From positions 1 to 13,413 of the forward strand of contig JAFZRR010000053.1 of assembly GCA_017619815.1 (NCBI GenBank): 13,413 bases of DNA, read 5' to 3'. Within the stretch, counting starts at the first letter, position 1. Each line of letters opens with the position of its first letter. Source of the stretch: Bacilli bacterium (lineage in GTDB: Bacteria; Bacillota_I; Bacilli_A; RFN20; CAG-826). This document shows positions 1-6,070 of this stretch, one piece after another. The notes below the pieces were generated by a model, which was not told the DNA's origin, made no database searches, and saw only the letters and a program-made list of their open reading frames with translations. The position numbers were made by a program, and so were the translations under genes.

Positions 1-173
1 CCATGAGTCAAAAGAATACCTTTGAGTTTCAGGTGGTTTTCATTAATAAAATCCACAACGTCGTTATTGTTTTTGCCAGCGTCGATAACAACGCATTCCG
101 TTTCGTCATATAAAACGTACGTATTGGCGTTTAATTCAAAATAGCTTTCGTAGACAAATGCTTTTACTTTCAT
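1..173 (-). CDS. MBL-fold hydrolase, N-terminal part (cut by window edge)
   Basis: Only the first 57 codons are in the window. The protein starts MKVKAFVYESYFELNANTYV and runs through a strand containing VVIDAG to ILLTHG at the window edge. This is the usual start of a metallo-beta-lactamase-fold hydrolase of the hydroxyacylglutathione hydrolase-like (GloB/YqgX) group, where TH is the beginning of the HxHxDH zinc-binding motif; the rest of that motif lies outside. The substrate cannot be told from this fragment. The gene follows rpmG on the same strand, 36 nt downstream, with a terminator-like hairpin between them. No good Shine-Dalgarno sequence precedes the ATG. A TATAAA hexamer ends 7 nt before it, so it may have its own promoter and little or no leader. 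Family assignment is fairly sure; exact function is open. Confidence 0.75.
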   Translation of the reverse strand, partial: MKVKAFVYESYFELNANTYVLYDETECVVIDAGKNNNDVVDFINENHLKLKGILLTH

Positions 174-180
174 AACTTTC

Positions 181-212
181 TTTATAAAAGAAAAATAGGC
201 ATCGGCCTATTA
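181..212 (-). terminator. Intrinsic terminator/attenuator at the end of rpmG
   Basis: On the minus strand AATAGGC (205-211) pairs with GCCTATT (194-200) around a 4-nt loop (201-204), giving a perfect 7-bp stem. The U-rich TTTCTTTTATAAA follows. The rpmG stop codon (210-212) lies partly inside the stem. Termination may be partial, because the MBL gene starts only 8 nt past the U-tract. Confidence 0.7.
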
Positions 213-377
213 TTTCTTTTTCTCACGGTGAAGAGTCATCTTTTTGCAACGTGGGCAGTATTTATTGAGCTCGAGACGTTCTGTGTGATGTCTTTTATTC
301 TTCGATGTGAGATAGTTTTCTTCACCACATACGGTGCATTTTAATGTTAATGAGATACGATCTTCTTTCTTTGCCAT
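210..377 (-). CDS. rpmG: 50S ribosomal protein L33
   Basis: This 55-residue protein reads MAKKEDRISLTLKCTVCGEE at its start and ends HREKKK. It is L33 of the large ribosomal subunit, a small basic protein near the E site. Two CxxC pairs (C14/C17 and C41/C44) make it the zinc-binding form rather than the cysteine-free paralogue that many Firmicutes also carry. Length and composition are normal for the family. The start is fixed by a strong AAGGAGAT Shine-Dalgarno sequence (387-394). The gene is divergent from ispG across a 119-bp spacer and is followed by a terminator hairpin overlapping its stop. Confidence 0.95.
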   Translation of the reverse strand: MAKKEDRISLTLKCTVCGEENYLTSKNKRHHTERLELNKYCPRCKKMTLHREKKK

Positions 378-386
378 ATAATTCTT

Positions 387-436
387 ATCTCCTTGATAGC
401 GCTTAATATATTATCATTTAATTTTCATTATGAAAA
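387..436 (-). promoter_or_regulatory. rpmG promoter and ribosome binding site
   Basis: On the minus strand the -35-like TTTTCA (431-436) is 17 bp from the -10 TAATAT (408-413). The -10 is preceded by TGA (414-416), giving an extended TGnTAATAT. AAGGAGAT (387-394) is the ribosome binding site. A perfect 7-1-7 palindrome, TTTTCATTATGAAAA (422-436), overlaps the -35 element. Assigned by motif only. Confidence 0.55.
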
Positions 437-481
437 GCATAATTTTTAAGTCATTTTATTGTCTCAATTTACTGGTGCAAA

Positions 482-497
482 TGATATAATGTCAGCA
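482..497 (+). promoter_or_regulatory. ispG extended -10 promoter, probably leaderless
   Basis: TGATATAAT (482-490) is a perfect extended -10 element (TG-n-TATAAT). Only six bases separate it from the ispG ATG at 497, so the normal +1 would fall on or next to the A of the start codon. No Shine-Dalgarno sequence precedes the ATG and no convincing -35 box is seen, which fits an extended -10 promoter. Confidence 0.6.
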
Positions 498-1549
498 TGA
501 CAAAAAGAAAAGACACTAGACCAGTACATATCAAAGATATAGTCATGGGTGGGCAGGATAAAGTTCTTATTCAATCCATGTGTAATATCAAAACTGAAAA
601 AGTCGAACAAGTCGTTAAACAAATCAACGAATGTGCTATTTTGGGTGCGGACATAATGCGTGTATCCGTTATGGATGAGCGCGATGCGTACGCGATAAAA
701 GAAATTAAAAAAGGAATTAAAATTCCTTTAGTAGCGGACATCCATTTTGATTATAAACTCGCTTTAATCGCGATGCAAATGGGCGTAGATAAAGTGCGCA
801 TTAATCCAGGCAATATTGGTTCCTTTGATAAAATCAAAGAAGTGGTGGACCTCGCTAAAGAAAAACATATCCCAATTAGAATCGGCGTCAATTCCGGTTC
901 CTTAGATAAAGAAATCCATGATTATTCAACCGAATATACCGCGGAAAAGCTTGTCGAAAGCGCGAAGAAACACGTTAAGATCTTAGAAGACTTAGGATTC
1001 TACGACATTGTTATCTCGTTAAAGGGAAGTAATGTTTTAGAAACAATTGCTGCTTATAGACTAGCGAGCGAAACATTCCCATATCCTTTACACTTAGGCA
1101 TCACAGAAGCTGGATTTAAAGATATTGCAATCATTAGATCCGCAGCGGGACTCGCTCCCCTTCTTTTAGAAGGAATAGGGGATACGATTCGAATTTCCAT
1201 CTCTGGAGATCCAAAAGATGAAGTTATCGCTGCGAAGCGTTTATTACATGACTGTGGATTATATCCAAACTATCCAACCTTAGTGGCGTGCCCAACATGT
1301 GGCAGAACTCAAGTTGATGTTCCTGCTTTAGCAAAGAAAGTTATGGACTATCTAGAAACAATCAATAAACCAATTCATGTTGCAGTCATGGGCTGTGTCG
1401 TTAATGGACCAGGTGAAGCAAAGAACGCAGATATCGGAATTGCCGGTGGCAATCATGAGTATATTATCTTTAAAAAAGATAAAGTATTAAAAAAGGTTCC
1501 AGAAGCGGAAGCCTTTGAAACCCTTAAAGAAGAAATTGATAAACTTTAG
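497..1549 (+). CDS. ispG: 4-hydroxy-3-methylbut-2-en-1-yl diphosphate synthase
   Basis: IspG converts 2-C-methyl-D-erythritol 2,4-cyclodiphosphate to HMBPP, the next-to-last step of the MEP isoprenoid pathway, in the cytoplasm. At 350 residues it is the ordinary two-domain bacterial form. It has an N-terminal TIM barrel with IPLVADIHFDYKLAL (about 76-90) and RINPGNIG (101-108), and a C-terminal iron-sulfur domain with CPTCGR (265-270) and GCVVNGPGEAK (299-309). C265, C268, C300 and E307 match the four known [4Fe-4S] ligands. ATG 497 gives the usual KDTRPV N-terminus, and the next Met (residue 17) is too late, so the start is firm although no Shine-Dalgarno is present. Its TAG overlaps the nfo stop on the other strand. 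IspH, which uses its product, is encoded 1 kb downstream on the same strand but from a separate promoter. Confidence 0.97.
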   Translation: MTKRKDTRPVHIKDIVMGGQDKVLIQSMCNIKTEKVEQVVKQINECAILGADIMRVSVMDERDAYAIKEIKKGIKIPLVADIHFDYKLALIAMQMGVDKVRINPGNIGSFDKIKEVVDLAKEKHIPIRIGVNSGSLDKEIHDYSTEYTAEKLVESAKKHVKILEDLGFYDIVISLKGSNVLETIAAYRLASETFPYPLHLGITEAGFKDIAIIRSAAGLAPLLLEGIGDTIRISISGDPKDEVIAAKRLLHDCGLYPNYPTLVACPTCGRTQVDVPALAKKVMDYLETINKPIHVAVMGCVVNGPGEAKNADIGIAGGNHEYIIFKKDKVLKKVPEAEAFETLKEEIDKL

Positions 1550-2436
1550 AAATCTTTTTCTCTCCAACCCTCAATATATTGACCGTCTCGAAGCATCTTA
1601 ATCTCTTGCTTATAAGGCGGTTTTTCATTTACGTATGGGGTTTCTAAGATTTTTGGAATTCCATTTAATAATGGATGCCAGACCCATTTCTTAATCGTGT
1701 CGAATCCAATATAGCCATAGCCGATGTTCTCGTGTCTATCTTTATGAGCCCCTCTTGGATTCTTGCTGTCGTTGATGTGAACAACAAGGAGTTTATCTAA
1801 ACCAATAATTCTATCGAATTCTTTTAGAATCCCATCGACATCATGAATATCATAGCCAGCATCGCTGATATGGCATGTATCTAAACAGACACCGAGTCTT
1901 TCTGGATAATGGCATTGATCAATAATCGCTCTAACTTGTTCAAAGGTAATACCAATTTCAGTTCCTTTTCCCGCCATAGTTTCTAAAGCGATTTTGACAT
2001 CACTTTTATCATTAGATAAAACGACATCTAGGCATTCCGCTAAAGAGGCAATACCAGCATCTGGGCCTTGTCCAACGTGAGCGCCTGGGTGAAGAACAAT
2101 AATCTTAGCACCGAAACCAGCGGTTCTCGCAACTTCGTTGCCGATTAATTTTACTGATAAGTCAAATAAGTCTTCTCTACTTTTGTTCGCACCATTAATG
2201 ATGTAAGGTGCGTGAACGATAAGTTTAGTTTCATCTATGCCTGATTGTTTGATTAATTCTCTTCCTTCCTGAATTTTTAATTCAGATAGTGGTTTTCGAT
2301 ATGAATTTTGAGGAGCGCCGGTATAAAACATAAAAGTATTCGCTTCATATCCAAGAGCTTCTTTAACACTGCCTAAATAGAATTCAGGAGAGTTCATTGA
2401 AACGTGACTTCCGATATAGAGTTTGTAATTAGACAT
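1546..2436 (-). CDS. nfo: Endonuclease IV (AP endonuclease)
   Basis: Nfo cuts the DNA backbone 5' to abasic sites in base excision repair, using a three-zinc centre in a TIM-barrel fold. The 296-residue length is normal. All nine expected metal ligands are visible: H75, H116, E152, D186, H189, H220, D233, H235 and E265, within the family signatures IVLHPGAH, ALETMAGKG, CLDTCHISDAGYD and VHINDSKNPRGAHKDRHENIG. The start is set by AAAGAGGT (2444-2451) 7 nt upstream. It is divergent from ispH and convergent with ispG; the last four bases overlap the ispG end, so neither gene has room for a private terminator there. In Bacillus subtilis nfo (yqfS) lies in the same general neighbourhood as ispH (yqfP). 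Confidence 0.97.
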   Translation of the reverse strand: MSNYKLYIGSHVSMNSPEFYLGSVKEALGYEANTFMFYTGAPQNSYRKPLSELKIQEGRELIKQSGIDETKLIVHAPYIINGANKSREDLFDLSVKLIGNEVARTAGFGAKIIVLHPGAHVGQGPDAGIASLAECLDVVLSNDKSDVKIALETMAGKGTEIGITFEQVRAIIDQCHYPERLGVCLDTCHISDAGYDIHDVDGILKEFDRIIGLDKLLVVHINDSKNPRGAHKDRHENIGYGYIGFDTIKKWVWHPLLNGIPKILETPYVNEKPPYKQEIKMLRDGQYIEGWREKDF

Positions 2437-2443
2437 ATAACTT

Positions 2444-2502
2444 ACCTCTTTTCGTGCAAATTAACTATTAGTTATGATACCATAAATAAAGCAAAGGCAT
2501 AA
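2444..2502 (-). promoter_or_regulatory. nfo promoter and ribosome binding site
   Basis: On the minus strand TGGTATCAT (2474-2482) is an extended -10 element, with a weak -35-like TTATGC (2497-2502) 17 bp upstream and AAAGAGGT (2444-2451) as ribosome binding site. The -10 lies on the same base pairs as the ispH -10. Confidence 0.5.
2473..2497 (+). promoter_or_regulatory. ispH promoter -10 and ribosome binding site
   Basis: TATGAT (2473-2478) is a -10 candidate that places the transcript start near 2485. AAAGG (2493-2497) lies 7 nt before the ATG as a short Shine-Dalgarno sequence. No clear -35 box is seen. Confidence 0.45.
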
Positions 2503-2504
2503 TC

Positions 2505-3350
2505 ATGAAAGTAGAAATCTTAAAACCAAAAGCCTATTGTGCAGGTGTAAGTAACGCTATTAAGCTTGCATATAAAGCACGTGAAGAGAACCCAAATAAA
2601 AAGGTTTATGTTTTAGGAATGCTTGTACACAACAATTTTGTTGTGGAAGAACTCAAAAAGAAAGACATCCAAGTTGCCTTAGATATTAATGCTATCCCAA
2701 ACGGTGAAGTTATTATCTTTTCTGCGCATGGACATAAGAGAGAACTTGATGAAATTGCCAAGCAAAAGAACCTCATTATCTATGATTCAGTATGTCCTAA
2801 AGTCTTGAACAACATGAAGCTCATTGAAGATAATGTTAAAGCGGATCATTATGTCATTTATATCGGTCAAAAGGGACATCCAGAGGCTGAAGCGTGCTTA
2901 TCACTATATAACAAAGTTATATTATATACTAATAATATACTAAATAATTACCATATAGAAAACGATGATTCGCCTTTAGTTATTAACCAAACAACACTCT
3001 CAATTTTAGATATTAAGAGTATTCATGAGGAAATTTTAAGGGCTATTCCTAAGGCACGTATCGCAAACGAGATATGTGGATCTACACGTTTAAGACAAGA
3101 AGCCATTCTATCTTTAGATAAGGATGTCGACCTCATCATTGTTGTGGGTGATAATAACTCCAGTAACACAAAAAGACTTTTGGAAGTTGCTGAAGCAAGC
3201 CATCCAGAAGTTGCGTCTCTCATGATTGCGGATGCCTCTGAGCTCGATATGCGTATATGCGCAAATAAAAACCACATCGTCATCTCCAGCGGTGCTTCAA
3301 CACCTGAAGATATTATTGATGCGGTTTATAATAAGATCGTTAATTATTGA
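2505..3350 (+). CDS. ispH: 4-hydroxy-3-methylbut-2-enyl diphosphate reductase
   Basis: IspH reduces HMBPP to IPP and DMAPP, the last step of the MEP pathway, using a [4Fe-4S] cluster held by three cysteines at the centre of three related domains. C12 (AYCAGV), C97 (DSVCPKV) and C191 (EICGST) are the cluster ligands. Substrate-binding residues are also present: H42 (VHN), H75 (SAHG), H125 and E127 (GHPEAE), QTTLS (162-166), SSNT (219-222) and S265 (SGASTPE). The 281-residue length is typical of the single-domain form, without the ribosomal S1 fusion of some clostridia. The segment around residues 136-152 is unusually AT-rich in its codons and contains an imperfect 11-bp tandem repeat. The TGA stop overlaps the stop of nif3 on the opposite strand. 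With ispG this gives the final two reductive steps, each on its own promoter. Confidence 0.97.
   Translation: MKVEILKPKAYCAGVSNAIKLAYKAREENPNKKVYVLGMLVHNNFVVEELKKKDIQVALDINAIPNGEVIIFSAHGHKRELDEIAKQKNLIIYDSVCPKVLNNMKLIEDNVKADHYVIYIGQKGHPEAEACLSLYNKVILYTNNILNNYHIENDDSPLVINQTTLSILDIKSIHEEILRAIPKARIANEICGSTRLRQEAILSLDKDVDLIIVVGDNNSSNTKRLLEVAEASHPEVASLMIADASELDMRICANKNHIVISSGASTPEDIIDAVYNKIVNY
2924..2945. repeat. Imperfect 11-bp tandem repeat inside ispH
   Basis: ATATACTAA occurs at 2924-2932 and again at 2935-2943, two copies of an 11-bp unit, inside a very AT-rich stretch (about 2917-2960). It encodes a variable loop of IspH just before the QTTLS motif. Confidence 0.5.
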
Positions 3351-4117
3351 ATTACCTTTGGTAATTTTTCATGATCCACCATCTTAATTTCTAAGGTCGG
3401 ATCTAATTCTAATAGAATTTCCTTCATGGTCGGCATGAAGATTTTTTCTATCTCATGAGGCATATCGAGATAGTTATATTTCGCGTTTACAACATCCCTG
3501 CGCACGTAATGAGGAGCATCTCCGGAAATGAAGATATCACAGCCTTCTTCCTTGGCGAGAGGCCAACTGCGGGATCCACCTCCACCGATAATGCCAACTT
3601 TTTTAATGTTTTTAGCGCCGCTATTAATTAATAAAGCGTAATCCACATGAAATACCGTCTTAGCGAATTTCGCGAACTCAGTGGCCTCAATTGGAGATTC
3701 GAGTTCACCGATTCTCATCATCGGATTTTTCATAGGAGCGTAAACATTAACTAAACCCAAAGCTTTACTTAATGCATCGTTCATTCCGCCTCTACCTGTA
3801 TCAAAGTTTGTGTGAAAACTATAAACAGGAATACCGAGTTTATCAATTTCTTCTACAAGAAGGCGTTTGCTTTCATCATATTTACAAACTCTATAACGAG
3901 TTCCATAGATGAATGGGTGATGCGTAATAATAACGTCTGGGTGATATTCTTTTACCATAGGTAAGATTTCCCAGTCTAAATCTAACAAGAGAAGAACCTT
4001 TTGAATCTTATCTGGCTTTTTACCAGTCATGAGACCGACATAGTCATGATTGGCTTTGGCAAATCTCTTTGGGAAGTCTCTAGCGATTCTTCTTAAAACA
4101 ACATTCATTTCAATCAT
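3344..4117 (-). CDS. Nif3-like dinuclear metal-centre protein (YqfO/YbgI family)
   Basis: This 257-residue protein is a NIF3/YbgI/YqfO-family member, a ring-forming hexamer with a two-metal site. Its cellular function is not firmly known; links to GTP cyclohydrolase-type hydrolysis are only annotation history. Visible metal-site motifs are THHP (H66, H67), FHTNFD (D106) and H221 with E224 (PHEIEK); other family signatures are GGMNDALSKALG (110-121), GIIGGGGSRSW (175-185) and FISGDAPHY (196-204). The length equals the short form (E. coli YbgI, about 247) and lacks the PII-like insertion that makes Bacillus YqfO about 370 residues. Its ATG overlaps the trmK TGA as ATGA, implying translational coupling; the trmK-nif3 pair is conserved across Firmicutes and Mollicutes. 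The 3' end overlaps ispH by 7 bp. Confidence 0.9.
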   Translation of the reverse strand: MIEMNVVLRRIARDFPKRFAKANHDYVGLMTGKKPDKIQKVLLLLDLDWEILPMVKEYHPDVIITHHPFIYGTRYRVCKYDESKRLLVEEIDKLGIPVYSFHTNFDTGRGGMNDALSKALGLVNVYAPMKNPMMRIGELESPIEATEFAKFAKTVFHVDYALLINSGAKNIKKVGIIGGGGSRSWPLAKEEGCDIFISGDAPHYVRRDVVNAKYNYLDMPHEIEKIFMPTMKEILLELDPTLEIKMVDHEKLPKVIQ

Positions 4118-4776
4118 AATATGCTTTGAATCCTTTTCTTCTCACTGCTTAATTCATCTATTCTTCCTTTAGGAAGATTCTTGTTCTTTAATAAGTTATC
4201 AATTTCAGAGATACGACTTTCATACTTTTCTTTGAAGGTCGCACTTTTTTCCGTTCTCAAGATGGGACCAAACTCAATATCATTCTCACCATAGAACGCA
4301 ACATCCGCACGAATAAACTTGATGATTTCGTAGAAAATGTCATCTTCTCTAACCATCTTTTCATCCGCGATAACAAAACCGAGTTTGGAAACTTCTTCCC
4401 TCACTTTTGGTATGCATGTATGTGCGTCAATGATGAGCGTTTGGATTTGTTGAGTCTTCTTTGGATATTTTTTTAAAATATCGATGATAAGGTTTCCACC
4501 CATACCAGCAATAATGACATTGTGGACTGTTTCAGGTAAGTCTTTAATGCCATCGCTGAATAATGGAACAATATCATCTAATAAGTCTTTCTCTTTGAGA
4601 GCTTTGACTAAACGATTATATGGACCTTTCTTATTTTCTACAGCGTAGCCGTGACTTATCACGCCACCTTCAAATAGAGCGATGATCAATTTACCATGAT
4701 CCGCACCGATATCAGCGGCGATTCCTTTAGGAACCATCTTATAAATCGCTTTTAAACGCTCAGAAAGGTTTTCCAT
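4114..4776 (-). CDS. trmK: tRNA (adenine(22)-N(1))-methyltransferase
   Basis: TrmK methylates N1 of adenine 22 in the tRNA D-loop region using S-adenosylmethionine. The 220-residue protein has the COG2384 pattern: a SAM-binding Rossmann domain with ADIGADHGKL (21-30), ENKKGPYNR (47-55), SDGIKDLP (74-81) and the signature IAGMGGNLI (89-97), then a C-terminal helical coiled-coil (about 178-220) rich in Lys and Glu. The family's usual QPN after the next strand (LILQPN in Bacillus, from memory) is replaced here by LIIDAHT (114-120), a departure near the active site. Its ATG overlaps the rpoD stop as TAATG, with AAGGA about 9 nt upstream, and its TGA overlaps the nif3 start, so the gene sits tightly inside the rpoD operon. 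Confidence 0.92.
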   Translation of the reverse strand: MENLSERLKAIYKMVPKGIAADIGADHGKLIIALFEGGVISHGYAVENKKGPYNRLVKALKEKDLLDDIVPLFSDGIKDLPETVHNVIIAGMGGNLIIDILKKYPKKTQQIQTLIIDAHTCIPKVREEVSKLGFVIADEKMVREDDIFYEIIKFIRADVAFYGENDIEFGPILRTEKSATFKEKYESRISEIDNLLKNKNLPKGRIDELSSEKKRIQSIL

Positions 4777-6056
4777 TATAGTTTGTCCTTGTAGTCTCCG
4801 AGTTTCTTACTACGAGCGGGGTGTCTTAATTTCTTAATCGCCTTCGCTTCGATTTGTCTAATACGTTCACGGGTAACACCGAAAATCTTACCGACTTCTT
4901 CAAGTGTCTTTGGACAGTTGTCGTCTAAGCCGTAACGTAAACGAATAACTCTTTCTTCACGATCGGTTAAATCTTTAAGAATGGAATAGAGTTGTTCTTT
5001 TAAGAGTTGTCTAGTTGTATATTCGACAGGTGATTCACTTTCCTTATCTTCGATAAAATCACCTAAGTGGGAGTCATCTTCTTCACCGATTGGGGTTTCT
5101 AATGAAACTGGTTCAAGAGCGATTCTTTGAATTTCTCTAATTCTCTTTGGTGCTAATTCACCACCCATAGCTTCAGAAATTTCTTCCGCTGTTGGTTCAC
5201 GGCCTAAGTCTTGGATTAATTGTCTTTGTACTCTGGTCATCTTATTGATGGTTTCAACCATATGGACAGGGATACGAATGGTTCTGGCTTGGTCTGCAAT
5301 CGCACGTGTGATGGCTTGACGGATCCACCAGGTTGCGTATGTGGAGAATTTATAACCTTTTGTGTAATCGAATTTATCGACAGCCTTCATTAAACCAAGG
5401 TTACCTTCTTGGATTAAATCCAAGAATTGCATACCACGGCCAACATAGTGTTTAGCGATGTTAACAACTAAACGTAAGTTACAGTTGATTAATCTTTCTT
5501 TAGCTTCTTGGTCGCCTTCAAGAATCTTCTTCGCTAAGATTGGTTCTTCTTCTGGTTTTAATAAGTCGTATTTACCAATTTCTTTAAGATACATCTTAAC
5601 GGAGTCATTGATTCTCACTTCAGAACCAAGTGTGACATCTAAATGATCAATGTCGATGTCTTCTTCTTCGTCTTCGACGTCATCGGATGCAAAGAAGTCA
5701 TCATCGTCATCAGCGTTCTCATCGAAGGAGATTTTTGATTCATCAAATTCTTCTTCCTTATCTTCTTCGTCTTCCTCATCTTCGTCTGTGGTTAAGACTT
5801 CAATTTCGTTTTCAGCGAAGAAAGCGACGAGTTTTTCGACTGCATCGTCATCTAATTCATATTCGTTTAAAGCATCATATATTTCACTTTGGTTGATAAA
5901 ACCATCTTTTTTACACTTTTTTAAAAGTGCTTTTTCCACTTCTTCTAAGGTTTTGATTGATTCATCACCTTTCTTTTTGGTGGCTTTGGTTGCTTTCTTT
6001 GCGGCTTTGGCCTTCTTTGGTTCTTCGAGTGTTTCTGTGGCTTTCTTTCTGCCCAT
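4776..6056 (-). CDS. rpoD: RNA polymerase primary sigma factor (sigma-70/SigA)
   Basis: This is the housekeeping sigma factor that directs RNA polymerase to promoters. From the start chosen here it is 426 residues. A Lys/Ala-rich tail (about 3-29) is followed by region 1.1 (about 32-88) and a very acidic linker (about 91-139). Then come region 1.2 (DSVKMYLKEIG, 151-161), region 2 (LRLVVNIAKHYVGRGMQFLD to WWIRQAITRAIADQARTIRI, 194-262), region 3 (about 268-340) and region 4 with the helix-turn-helix (TLEEVGKIFGVTRERIRQIE, 384-403). An ATG 13 codons upstream would be inside dnaG. The ATG at 6056 is preferred because GGGAGG (6065-6070) is 8 nt before it and the protein then begins MGRKKAT. The dnaG stop is one base upstream. 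This dnaG-rpoD coupling is widespread in bacteria. Confidence 0.96.
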   Translation of the reverse strand: MGRKKATETLEEPKKAKAAKKATKATKKKGDESIKTLEEVEKALLKKCKKDGFINQSEIYDALNEYELDDDAVEKLVAFFAENEIEVLTTDEDEEDEEDKEEEFDESKISFDENADDDDDFFASDDVEDEEEDIDIDHLDVTLGSEVRINDSVKMYLKEIGKYDLLKPEEEPILAKKILEGDQEAKERLINCNLRLVVNIAKHYVGRGMQFLDLIQEGNLGLMKAVDKFDYTKGYKFSTYATWWIRQAITRAIADQARTIRIPVHMVETINKMTRVQRQLIQDLGREPTAEEISEAMGGELAPKRIREIQRIALEPVSLETPIGEEDDSHLGDFIEDKESESPVEYTTRQLLKEQLYSILKDLTDREERVIRLRYGLDDNCPKTLEEVGKIFGVTRERIRQIEAKAIKKLRHPARSKKLGDYKDKL

Positions 6057-6070
6057 ACTATTTTCCTCCC
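6057..6070 (-). promoter_or_regulatory. rpoD ribosome binding site deciding the start
   Basis: GGGAGG at 6065-6070 (minus strand) lies 8 nt before the ATG at 6056 and is embedded in the last codons of dnaG (the Glu-Gly-Gly of its tail). The dnaG TAG (6058-6060) falls between them, giving tight coupling of primase and sigma factor synthesis. Confidence 0.8.

Noticed and set aside
3023..3283. 86-residue minus-strand frame inside ispH
   Set aside because: It overlaps conserved IspH coding sequence including C191 and has no recognisable domain.
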